Below are positions 1-5,310 of a stretch of 5,709 nt of DNA, one piece after another (the stretch's first letter is position 1; each line of letters starts with the position of its first letter). The translations under genes and the position numbers were made by a program. The notes beneath the pieces are model-generated. The model ran no database searches and was not told the origin of the DNA. It saw only the letters and a program-made list of their open reading frames with translations. This DNA is from Alphaproteobacteria bacterium. Lineage in GTDB: Bacteria > Pseudomonadota > Alphaproteobacteria > Rhizobiales > Xanthobacteraceae. The DNA lies in NCBI GenBank assembly GCA_005883445.1, contig VAZL01000194.1, positions 1 through 5,709 on the forward strand. Reading direction: 5' to 3'.

Positions 1-121
1 CCATCTTGTGGCTCTTGCCGGTGTAATAGAGGATGCGCTCGGTGGTCGTCGTCTTTCCGGCATCGATGTGGGCCATGATGCCGAAATTGCGGTAGTCCTC
101 GATGGGGTGGCTGCGGGGCAT
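1..121 (-). CDS. fusA: Elongation factor G, N-terminal fragment
   Basis: Cytoplasmic translational GTPase that drives ribosomal translocation and, with ribosome recycling factor, subunit recycling. Only the first 40 codons are inside the window; the gene runs off the left edge. The visible protein begins MPRSHPIEDYRNFGIMAHID and continues into AGKTTTTERILYYTG. The GTPase P-loop (AHIDAGKTT, residues about 17-25) is intact, with the DAGKT sequence typical of EF-G. The ATG at 119-121 is preceded by AAGGA (133-137) at 11 nt. The gene lies 32 bp downstream of rpsG with no promoter or terminator between them, so it is co-transcribed as the third gene of the str operon. tuf would be expected next outside the window. 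Identity is near certain; the rest of the protein cannot be judged. Confidence 0.97.
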   Translation of the reverse strand, partial: MPRSHPIEDYRNFGIMAHIDAGKTTTTERILYYTGKSHKM

Positions 122-153
122 GAGCGGCTAAGTCCTTGGTCTCTGTGCGGCCA

Positions 154-624
154 TCACCAGCGATAATGCGAAAACGCCCGGTTGGCCTCGGCCATGCGGT
201 GCGTGTCCTCGCGCTTCTTGACGGCATTTCCCCGGCTGTTGGATGCATCGAGCAGCTCGGCCGAGAGCCGCTCCGTCATCGTCTTTTCATTGCGCTCGCG
301 CGCGGCTGCGATGATCCAGCGGATCCCGAGCGCCTGCCGGCGGGTGGTGCGGACCTCGACCGGCACCTGATAGGTCGCCCCGCCGACCCGCCGCGAGCGC
401 ACTTCGATCGACGGCATCACGTTGTCGAGCGCCTGCTCGAAAATCGCGACCGGATTCTGCTTGGTCTTGGTCTCGATGATTTCGAGCGCGCCATAGACGA
501 TGCCTTCCGCCACCGACTTCTTGCCGGCGCGCATGATCACGTTCATTAATTTCGACACCACCAGATTCCCGTATTTCGGGTCCGGGTTGATTTCGCGCTT
601 CTCGGCGCTGTGACGGCGGGACAT
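154..624 (-). CDS. rpsG: 30S ribosomal protein S7
   Basis: Primary 16S rRNA-binding protein that nucleates assembly of the 30S head and lies near the E site and the mRNA exit channel. The 156-residue product has the usual bacterial length. It starts MSRRHSAEKREINPDPKYGN and contains the family-typical VGGATYQVPVEV segment (about residues 80-91) and the RWIIAAAR helix (about 101-108). The ATG at 622-624 is supported by AAGGA (632-636) 7 nt upstream, inside a purine-rich tract at about 632-661 on the coding strand. It is the second gene of the rpsL-rpsG-fusA operon. In E. coli S7 is the autogenous translational repressor of this operon and binds the rpsL-rpsG gap; whether it does so here is unknown. 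Nothing is truncated or unusual. Confidence 0.98.
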   Translation of the reverse strand: MSRRHSAEKREINPDPKYGNLVVSKLMNVIMRAGKKSVAEGIVYGALEIIETKTKQNPVAIFEQALDNVMPSIEVRSRRVGGATYQVPVEVRTTRRQALGIRWIIAAARERNEKTMTERLSAELLDASNSRGNAVKKREDTHRMAEANRAFSHYRW

Positions 625-631
625 CGGATCG

Positions 632-636
632 TCCTT
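632..636 (-). promoter_or_regulatory. Shine-Dalgarno of rpsG within a repeated 13-base block
   Basis: AAGGA 7 nt before the rpsG ATG. The surrounding AGAGACCAAGGAC (631-643) is identical to the block before fusA (132-144), where AAGGA lies at 133-137. Both sites strongly support the chosen starts. Confidence 0.75.
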
Positions 637-682
637 GGTCTCTTCTCTTTATCTCTTGCTGGCCGCGGTCTGCCTCTCAAGT

Positions 683-712
683 TCCCCGGGTCTCGCTTCG
701 CTCGCCCGGGGA
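683..712 (-). repeat. REP-like hairpin in the rpsL-rpsG gap
   Basis: Positions 683-690 (TCCCCGGG) and 705-712 (CCCGGGGA) form an 8-bp perfect stem around a 14-base loop. On the minus strand the loop contains GCGAAGC, a heptamer known to form an unusually stable mini-hairpin. Similar CCGGG-framed repeats with a GAGCGAAGCGAGA core are, from memory, common between genes in Bradyrhizobium relatives. No second copy is seen in this window. It lies within the S12-S7 transcript, just downstream of the rpsL stop-codon hairpin. Confidence 0.6.
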
Positions 713-715
713 TCT

Positions 716-751
716 GTGCAAAGAGGCCGAATTACTTCGGCCTCTTTGCAC
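716..751 (-). repeat. 15-bp perfect hairpin spanning the rpsL stop codon
   Basis: Positions 716-730 and 737-751 are exact reverse complements, separated by the 6-base loop 731-736. On the transcript the first arm encodes the last S12 residues (GAKRPK), the loop contains the UAA stop, and the second arm is the start of the rpsL-rpsG gap. No U-run follows, so this is unlikely to be a strong intrinsic terminator. A role in mRNA stability, processing or translational coupling to rpsG is inference. Confidence 0.8.
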
Positions 752-1103
752 CGTATTTGGAGCGCCTCTGCTTACGGTTCTTGACGCCCTGGGTATCGAG
801 CACACCGCGCAGGATGTGGTAGCGAACGCCGGGCAGATCCTTGACGCGGCCGCCGCGGATCATCACCACCGAGTGCTCCTGCAGATTGTGCCCCTCGCCC
901 GGGATGTAGCCGATCACCTCGAAGCCGTTGGTCAGCCGCACCTTGGCGACCTTGCGCAACGCCGAGTTCGGCTTTTTCGGTGTCACCGTATAGACGCGGG
1001 TGCACACCCCGCGCTTCTGCGGGCTCTGCTGCAGCGCCGGCACCTTCTTCTTCGCATGCTGCGTCACGCGCGGCTTGCGGATCAGCTGATTGATCGTCGG
1101 CAT
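732..1103 (-). CDS. rpsL: 30S ribosomal protein S12
   Basis: Decoding-centre protein of the small subunit that controls translational accuracy and is the classic streptomycin-resistance target. The product has 123 residues, starting MPTINQLIRKPR. It carries TPKKPNSALRKVAKVRLTNG at about 41-60 and GGRVKDLPGVRYH at about 84-96. Lys43, Lys88 and Asp89 (the residue methylthiolated by RimO in other bacteria) all have the wild-type identity, so no streptomycin-resistance substitution is seen at the classic sites. The frame is open further upstream, but the conserved MPTINQL terminus fixes the start at 1101-1103; AAGGA lies at 1118-1122, a rather long 14 nt away. It is the first gene of the str operon, and its final codons form one arm of a 15-bp hairpin. 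Confidence 0.98.
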   Translation of the reverse strand: MPTINQLIRKPRVTQHAKKKVPALQQSPQKRGVCTRVYTVTPKKPNSALRKVAKVRLTNGFEVIGYIPGEGHNLQEHSVVMIRGGRVKDLPGVRYHILRGVLDTQGVKNRKQRRSKYGAKRPK

Positions 1104-1422
1104 CGTCTCGCTTGCAATCCTTCGTCTCTCCGTCCCCTCGAAGGGAGCGGATGATGGGTTTATTCCAACGCGCAAAACGGAAGAGCGCCTGGCGCTCCCG
1201 GCGCGTTCGGCGCTCACCCGTTTCACAGAGGACCGCACCGCGCGCGCGAAGCGGTCGTGCACTTCTCATCTGACAGTCGTCAGAGGCAGCGTCTGAGCTT
1301 CATTCCTCGAGGCTGGTGACGCCCCCATCCGCAGCCGAAAGAGACCTCAAAGATCTCAAGGGTTTAGCGGGTCTCGGGGCACGCCGTTCCGAGCAAGCGA
1401 AGCTCACCGCCTGCCGAAAAGT
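1104..1422 (-). other. Long structured 5' leader of rpsL
   Basis: No gene is supported here. If transcription starts at the predicted promoter, this is an untranslated leader of about 320 nt. It holds several inverted repeats: TCTGAC-N4-GTCAGA (1269-1284); GACCGC (1231-1236) with GCGGTC (1251-1256); GAGCGC-N3-GCGCTC within 1183-1197, followed on the transcript by UUCCGUUUUG, which resembles an attenuator; and a small stem at 1133-1146 close to the Shine-Dalgarno sequence. I recognise no known riboswitch or ribosomal-protein leader class. Confidence 0.45.
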
Positions 1423-1428
1423 GGGCGG

Positions 1429-1457
1429 TATGTATCGACGGGCTGGGGCGAAGTCAA
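1429..1457 (-). promoter_or_regulatory. Predicted sigma-70 promoter of the str operon
   Basis: On the minus strand, TTGACT (1452-1457) is followed after exactly 17 bases by TACATA (1429-1434). This fits a housekeeping promoter, with initiation expected near 1422. It is the best candidate I can find between the ABC gene and rpsL, and it sits just past a terminator-like hairpin. It would give a 5' leader of about 320 nt before rpsL. The -10 is not perfect and no start site is mapped, so a second promoter closer to rpsL cannot be excluded. Confidence 0.6.
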
Positions 1458-1463
1458 GGCGCA

Positions 1464-1486
1464 AAAGCCCGAAACATCGAGGCTTT
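1464..1486 (-). terminator. Terminator-like hairpin after the ABC transporter gene
   Basis: On the minus strand AAAGCCT (1480-1486) can pair with GGGCTTT (1464-1470), with one G-U pair and a 9-base loop, followed by one more T and then GCG. The stem is short and the T-run only four bases. Its position, about 130 nt past the ABC stop codon and only 6 bp upstream of the rpsL -35 element, fits an insulator between the two transcription units. Confidence 0.4.
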
Positions 1487-1617
1487 CAGCGTTCCGGCGT
1501 GCGCGCGTTGGGCTCACCCTCATGCGTGTGCGCCGCACCGCGCGAATTCGTGAGCCGCGTGCGACGCGCTGATCTCGAGGCCGATCCAAGCTCGGTATCC
1601 GCGGAGCCGCAAGCGCG

Positions 1618-3393
1618 CTAGGCGGCCTGTTTTTCCAGCCGCGCCACCTCCCGCCGCACCAAGTTGCCATAGACGCCTTTGCTTTGCACCAGCACCCGCG
1701 GCGGGCCGTCTTCGCAGACCTTGCCCGCTTGCAGCACGACGATCCGATCGAAGTTGCGCAGGCTCGAGAGTCGGTGCGCGATGGCGATGACGGTGCGGCC
1801 GCCCATCAAGCGGTCCAAGGCCTCGCGCACGGCCTCCTCCGACTCGCTGTCAAGCGCCGAGGTCGCCTCATCGAGCAGAAGAATTGGCGCATCCTTGAGG
1901 AACGCGCGGGCAATCCCGATGCGCTGGCGCTGCCCGGGCGACAGCTTCACGCCGCGGTCGCCGACGATCGTTGCAACGCCCTCCGGCAGATTTTTGATGA
2001 AGGCGTCGCAATTGGCCGCGACGATCGCCGCGTGTACGTCGGCGTCGGAGGCGTCCGGCCGACCATAGCGGATGTTCTCCATGATCGAGCGGTGAAACAA
2101 GGATATGTCCTGCGGAACCACGGCGATGGCGGCGCGCAGGCTCTCCTGGGTGACCCGCGCAATGTCTTGGCCGCCGAGCAGAATGCGCCCGCCCTGCACG
2201 TCGTAGAAACGCTGCAGCAGGACGAATAAGGTCGATTTGCCGCAGCCCGATTGGCCGACGAGACCGACACGCTGGCCGGGCTCGATCCGCAGGTTGAAAT
2301 TGGTGAACACCCTGCGCCGGTCGGGATAACAAAAGTCGACGTTCTCGAATACGACGGTCGTGCCCGAGCGCACCAGCGAGGTCGCCTGCGGGTGATCGCG
2401 CAGGCGGTGCGGCACGAGAAGCGTGGCGAGCGCCTCCGAGAGGCGCGCCAGATGCTGGGTGACGTCCACCAGCGCCACGGCCAAATCCCGCGTCGCGTGC
2501 AGGATGGAAAGGCCCAGCGTGCAAACCAGGACCACATCCCCCGCGGTCGCCGCGCCCTTCTGCCAAAGCACGATAGCCCAGGCCAACAGCGCGATGATCA
2601 GGAAGACGGTTACTGCGGCGTGGAACAGGCGCAGTTTTTCAAGATAGAGAAGGCTGCGCCGGCGCGCCGCCATTTCCCGGTCGATGGTGGCGTCGAGCCG
2701 GCGATGCTCGCGGCCGATCCCGCAAAACGACCAAACCAGGGGCATGTTGCCGACGACGTCCACCATTTCCCCATCCACCGCCGCCGCTCGGTTGGCGAAT
2801 TCGTGATGCAGCGGCCGCCCGGCGGCGGCCAGGTGGAACATGGCTACTACCAAAATACCGGCCAACGCCATCAAGGCCGCGGCCATGGGTGCGCTCACCG
2901 TCACCACAAGCGCAATGGCGATGAGCGTCGCCATGCACGGCGGAAAAACGTTCCAAACGGACATGTTCTGTAAGGTGAAGACGGCGTTGGAGGTGGCCGT
3001 GATCCGGCTCGTCAATGTCCCCGGCATCCGATCGGCGAAATAGCTGGGCGCATGCCCGGTCAGGTGGCGGAACAAGTCGCGGCGCAGGTCGCCGGTGACC
3101 GCAACAAAAGTGTAGCTGGCGATCCAGCTCGCCACGCGCCACAGCAAGTTGTCCGCCGCAATCAGCGTCGCGAGTAGCAGGAATCCCAGCCACGCATCCC
3201 TGGCATGGGTGCCGACGTAAAGTCCCCCCGCCAAGGTGTCGACGAGAACCTTCACGCCGTACTGCGCGCCTACCGAGCAGGCGACGGCCGCGACCACGGC
3301 AATCAAGATCGCGGCATGGGCGAGCGGCCGCCGCCTCACGTAGCGAGCGAGAAACGCAAGCGGGCGATCACTGTAGCGACAAGCTTCTTCCAT
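1618..3393 (-). CDS. ABC transporter, fused permease/ATPase half-transporter
   Basis: Inner-membrane exporter-type ABC protein (MsbA-like architecture) expected to act as a dimer, using ATP hydrolysis to move an unidentified substrate. The 591-residue product has an N-terminal membrane domain with hydrophobic segments near residues 28-51, 68-90, 150-169, 170-191, 261-277 and 287-300. The ATPase domain follows: A-loop tyrosine about 356, Walker A GQSGCGKST 380-388, Q-loop glutamine about 428, signature LSPGQ 484-488 (Pro replaces the usual first Gly of LSGGQ), Walker B ILLLDE 504-509 and H-loop histidine about 540. All catalytic residues are present. The ATG at 3391-3393 is chosen because GGAGAG (3405-3410) lies 11 nt upstream and the protein then begins just before the membrane domain; an in-frame GTG at 3480 would add 29 unconvincing residues and place the predicted promoter inside the gene. 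It follows the broken MFS gene after 150 bp. Substrate cannot be inferred; lipid, peptide or drug are all possible. Confidence 0.93.
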   Translation of the reverse strand: MEEACRYSDRPLAFLARYVRRRPLAHAAILIAVVAAVACSVGAQYGVKVLVDTLAGGLYVGTHARDAWLGFLLLATLIAADNLLWRVASWIASYTFVAVTGDLRRDLFRHLTGHAPSYFADRMPGTLTSRITATSNAVFTLQNMSVWNVFPPCMATLIAIALVVTVSAPMAAALMALAGILVVAMFHLAAAGRPLHHEFANRAAAVDGEMVDVVGNMPLVWSFCGIGREHRRLDATIDREMAARRRSLLYLEKLRLFHAAVTVFLIIALLAWAIVLWQKGAATAGDVVLVCTLGLSILHATRDLAVALVDVTQHLARLSEALATLLVPHRLRDHPQATSLVRSGTTVVFENVDFCYPDRRRVFTNFNLRIEPGQRVGLVGQSGCGKSTLFVLLQRFYDVQGGRILLGGQDIARVTQESLRAAIAVVPQDISLFHRSIMENIRYGRPDASDADVHAAIVAANCDAFIKNLPEGVATIVGDRGVKLSPGQRQRIGIARAFLKDAPILLLDEATSALDSESEEAVREALDRLMGGRTVIAIAHRLSSLRNFDRIVVLQAGKVCEDGPPRVLVQSKGVYGNLVRREVARLEKQAA

Positions 3394-3442
3394 GTCGGCC
3401 GGAACTCTCCAGTCGGATGCGCACGCGCTACAAGATTCATGC

Positions 3443-3468
3443 AACGCGAGAACCGCCTCTGGAGTTCC
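3443..3468 (-). promoter_or_regulatory. Putative EcfG (general stress) promoter of the ABC gene
   Basis: On the minus strand GGAAC (3464-3468) is followed after exactly 17 bases by CGTT (3443-3446). This matches the consensus known for the alphaproteobacterial PhyR/EcfG (SigT, RpoE2) general stress response, GGAAC-N16/17-CGTT. The predicted start near 3436 would leave about 43 nt before the ATG, a sensible distance. No better sigma-70 promoter is visible in the 150-bp gap. The match is short and unproven. Confidence 0.5.
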
Positions 3469-3478
3469 GCAGGAACTC
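3462..3478. repeat. 17-bp palindrome overlapping the ABC promoter -35
   Basis: GAGTTCC (3462-3468) and GGAACTC (3472-3478) are perfect 7-bp inverted repeats around GCA. The left arm contains the GGAAC -35 element of the putative EcfG promoter. A further GGAACTC lies at 3401-3407, next to the Shine-Dalgarno sequence of the ABC gene. This could be an operator; no known regulator site is recognised. Confidence 0.55.
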
Positions 3479-3543
3479 ACTCAACAGACGTGATTGCCGA
3501 GAATTAACGGCACGGCCGCTGAAATTGACGGGATTACGATTGG

Positions 3544-4904
3544 TCAGCCGGAACTGCGCATAGCAGCGTTCCGCTCGGTGCAAGCCTCCGCGTCGTTTGC
3601 GACAAAATTCAAGCCGCGGGCCGCCGATCGCTCCGCATCGGGACGCGTTTCGGGCAGCAGCAGCCAAACGAGAGCTAGGCCGCAGGCCGCGATGAATGCA
3701 AGGCCGAAAAATGCGACACTGCTGCCGAAATGATCAATTGCGTAACCGGCGAGCGTGGTGCTCAGCGCGGCGCCGATACCGACCCGAGAACTGCGGCGCA
3801 GACGCCATCGAGCGCTTGCACCGCAACGATCAGATAAGGATCGCTCACGAACGCAAACAGCACCCCGCGCAGGGCCAAGGCCACAAAGCAGAAGAACAGC
3901 GGCGGCCGCCGTCCCCATGAATCGGCCACCCGGCCGACCCATGGCGCAAACCCTGCAACAACGAGTTGCGGCAGGACGATGCAGGCCGCAATCAAGGTCG
4001 ATGCCCATTCGCTCGCGCGCAGGGTCACAATACCGGCCATCAGCGGCAGCATGGCCGCGTTCGCAAGCTGGAACAGCAAGATGCAGCCGGCAAATATCAA
4101 CAACCGGCGATCGCTCAACACGCTGCGGATGGTCGCGGTTGGAGCGGCGACACCGGTGTTCCGCGGATGTTCGGCGTCGCCCATGCGGATGCGGGTCAGC
4201 GCCAAGATGGCCGGCGCCGCCAGCGCCGCAGTGAGGAAGAACACCGCCTGATTCGAGACAAGGTACCCGCATACGCCCATCGCCGCGGCGGCAAAGCCGT
4301 TGCCGATGGAAGCGAAACGGGCATTGCGACCGAGGCGCGCCCCCAGGGCGGCGTGCCCGACGAGACCGAGGCTGATCGCGGCGATGACGGGCCCGAGCAC
4401 GCAGCTCGCGCCTGCGTGCAGGACACGCGCCGCCATGACGACCAAGAACGAGGGCCAGATCGCAAGCGCAAGCGCGCTCAGGCAAATCGCCGCCACCGCG
4501 AGCATCGCGACCAGCCGCGCCGAGCGCATGGCATCGACCAGCGCGCCGCCGGGCACTTGGCACGCGAGCGCCACGAGGCCGCCCGTGGTCAAGACCAGCC
4601 CGATGTCGAGCTGCGTCCAAGCGTGTGCGGTCAGATAGACCGCGACGAAAGGACCGAAGCCGGTTTGGATGTCGGCGAGAAAAAAGGTGAACCAGTCGAG
4701 GCCGCGCGCGCTTGCTCGCGCCGCCGCATCGCGTGTTGCGGGCGCCGTTTGCTTCGATGTCGCCGACGACGCAAAACCACCGCCGACGCGACGGTCGAGC
4801 CGACCGCCGTCAAATTCAAGTGCTAACGCTGACAGCTCAATGTCTCCGGCGCCGTCGGGGATTACGGCGTCGGTTTTGGCCGAATGCCCCGTGCAATCGG
4901 CCAC
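3544..4904 (-). pseudogene. MFS transporter, frameshifted with internal deletion
   Basis: Remnant of a 12-helix major facilitator permease, an inner-membrane secondary transporter of unknown substrate. The first frame, from 4904, begins its membrane part at GLDWFTFFLADIQTGFGPF (about residues 68-86). It carries a motif A-like loop GALVDAMRSARL (120-131) and a clear second motif A, GRVADSWGRRP (324-334). After DGVCAAVLG (366-374) this frame soon stops (3762-3764). Homology-like sequence resumes in another frame at VGIGAALSTTLAGYAIDHFG (from 3783) and runs 79 codons to the TGA at 3544, ending with a final helix and LLLPETRPDAE. In relatives as I remember them, about 25-30 residues including a PLVVADLTRGTGRFN-like stretch lie between these parts, so a deletion of non-triplet length is inferred. 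The start is also uncertain: GTG at 4904 has a purine-rich tract touching it and an in-frame TAA 12 nt upstream. The product would lack a proper helix 10-11 connection and is probably inactive. Confidence 0.8.
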
Positions 4905-4934
4905 CCCTCTCTTTATTTATCTCCGCCACGCCGC

Positions 4935-4951
4935 GTCGGGTCATGCCCGAC
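4935..4951. repeat. Small palindrome upstream of the MFS gene
   Basis: GTCGGG (4935-4940) and CCCGAC (4946-4951) form a perfect 6-bp inverted repeat with a 5-base spacer, 31 bp upstream of the GTG start of the MFS frame. It could be an operator or a transcript hairpin. No promoter elements are recognised around it. Confidence 0.35.
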
Positions 4952-5280
4952 AAAGCTTAGCGGCCGTGTTCGCGCGCGAGTCAGAATGCGCAAAGGCGGC
5001 AATTTTGAGAAGCCCCCGTAAGTTCCATGGAAGTCGGTACCATGCGGCGGCGCACTTTGTCACTGAGAAGTCAGGAGTTTCCCGCAAGTTCCGACCGATG
5101 GAACTTCTGCCGGTCCACGCGATTCATCCCCGATTCACCTCGTCATCTATTATTCCCGATATCCCGGACGAGCCGATTCGCTCGCTCGAGGCGACCGAAA
5201 GTCGTTCGCCGCCACGCCGGCAATCGTCCTGACCGCAAGACCGAGGAGCTGCTGCGTCACATCAAGGGCGCTATGACGCT

Positions 5281-5302
5281 GAAAGAGACCGGCACCGCCG
5301 GC
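5281..5302 (-). terminator. Terminator-like hairpin after the unknown gene
   Basis: On the minus strand GCCGGC-GGT-GCCGGT can form a 6-bp stem (closing G-U pair) with a 3-base loop, within 5288-5302. It is followed by CTCTTTC and begins about 8 bp past the TGA of the gene at 5311. The tail is pyrimidine-rich rather than a pure T-run, so termination efficiency is doubtful. Confidence 0.35.
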
Positions 5303-5310
5303 AAGGCCTT

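Larger units (their letters stand above)
4905..5310. other. Stretch without a confident gene
   Basis: No gene is supported in these 406 bp. They contain the palindrome at 4935-4951, a 10-bp palindrome TTCCATGGAA (5023-5032), a spaced 9-bp inverted repeat AAGTTCCAT/ATGGAACTT (5020-5028 and 5098-5106), and a short plus-strand stretch with coding-like third-base composition from about 5195. I find no clear promoter for the MFS gene, although one would be expected here. Confidence 0.4.

Noticed and set aside
716..751. rpsL hairpin as an intrinsic terminator
   Set aside because: No T-run follows on either strand, and terminating here would separate rpsL from rpsG, which are normally co-transcribed.
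1104..1262. Extended rpsL frame starting at 1262
   Set aside because: S12 begins at the conserved MPTINQL terminus; the upstream open frame is leader sequence with no conserved protein character.
136..1621. Plus-strand open frames across the ribosomal genes and the leader
   Set aside because: They are antisense shadows of rpsG and rpsL or arg/ala/pro-rich open frames caused by high GC; none has a recognisable domain.
3394..3480. Longer ABC transporter beginning at GTG 3480 (29 extra residues)
   Set aside because: The added residues do not look like the start of an exporter membrane domain. The ATG at 3393 has a Shine-Dalgarno sequence and the usual family length, and the extension would cover the palindrome and predicted promoter.
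3401..3570. Other GGAAC motifs in the ABC upstream region and MFS tail as additional EcfG promoters
   Set aside because: None has CGTT at a spacing of 16 or 17 bases in the correct orientation to a gene.
3762..3790. Simple single-base sequencing error in the MFS gene
   Set aside because: Correcting one base would not restore the segment expected between DGVCAAVLG and VGIGAALSTT, so a deletion is the better explanation, though this rests on remembered family sequence.
3494..5232. Plus-strand open frames opposite the MFS gene, including long ones at 3966-4826 and 4669-5232
   Set aside because: Low-complexity Arg/Ala/Gln-rich translations antisense to clear membrane-protein coding sequence.
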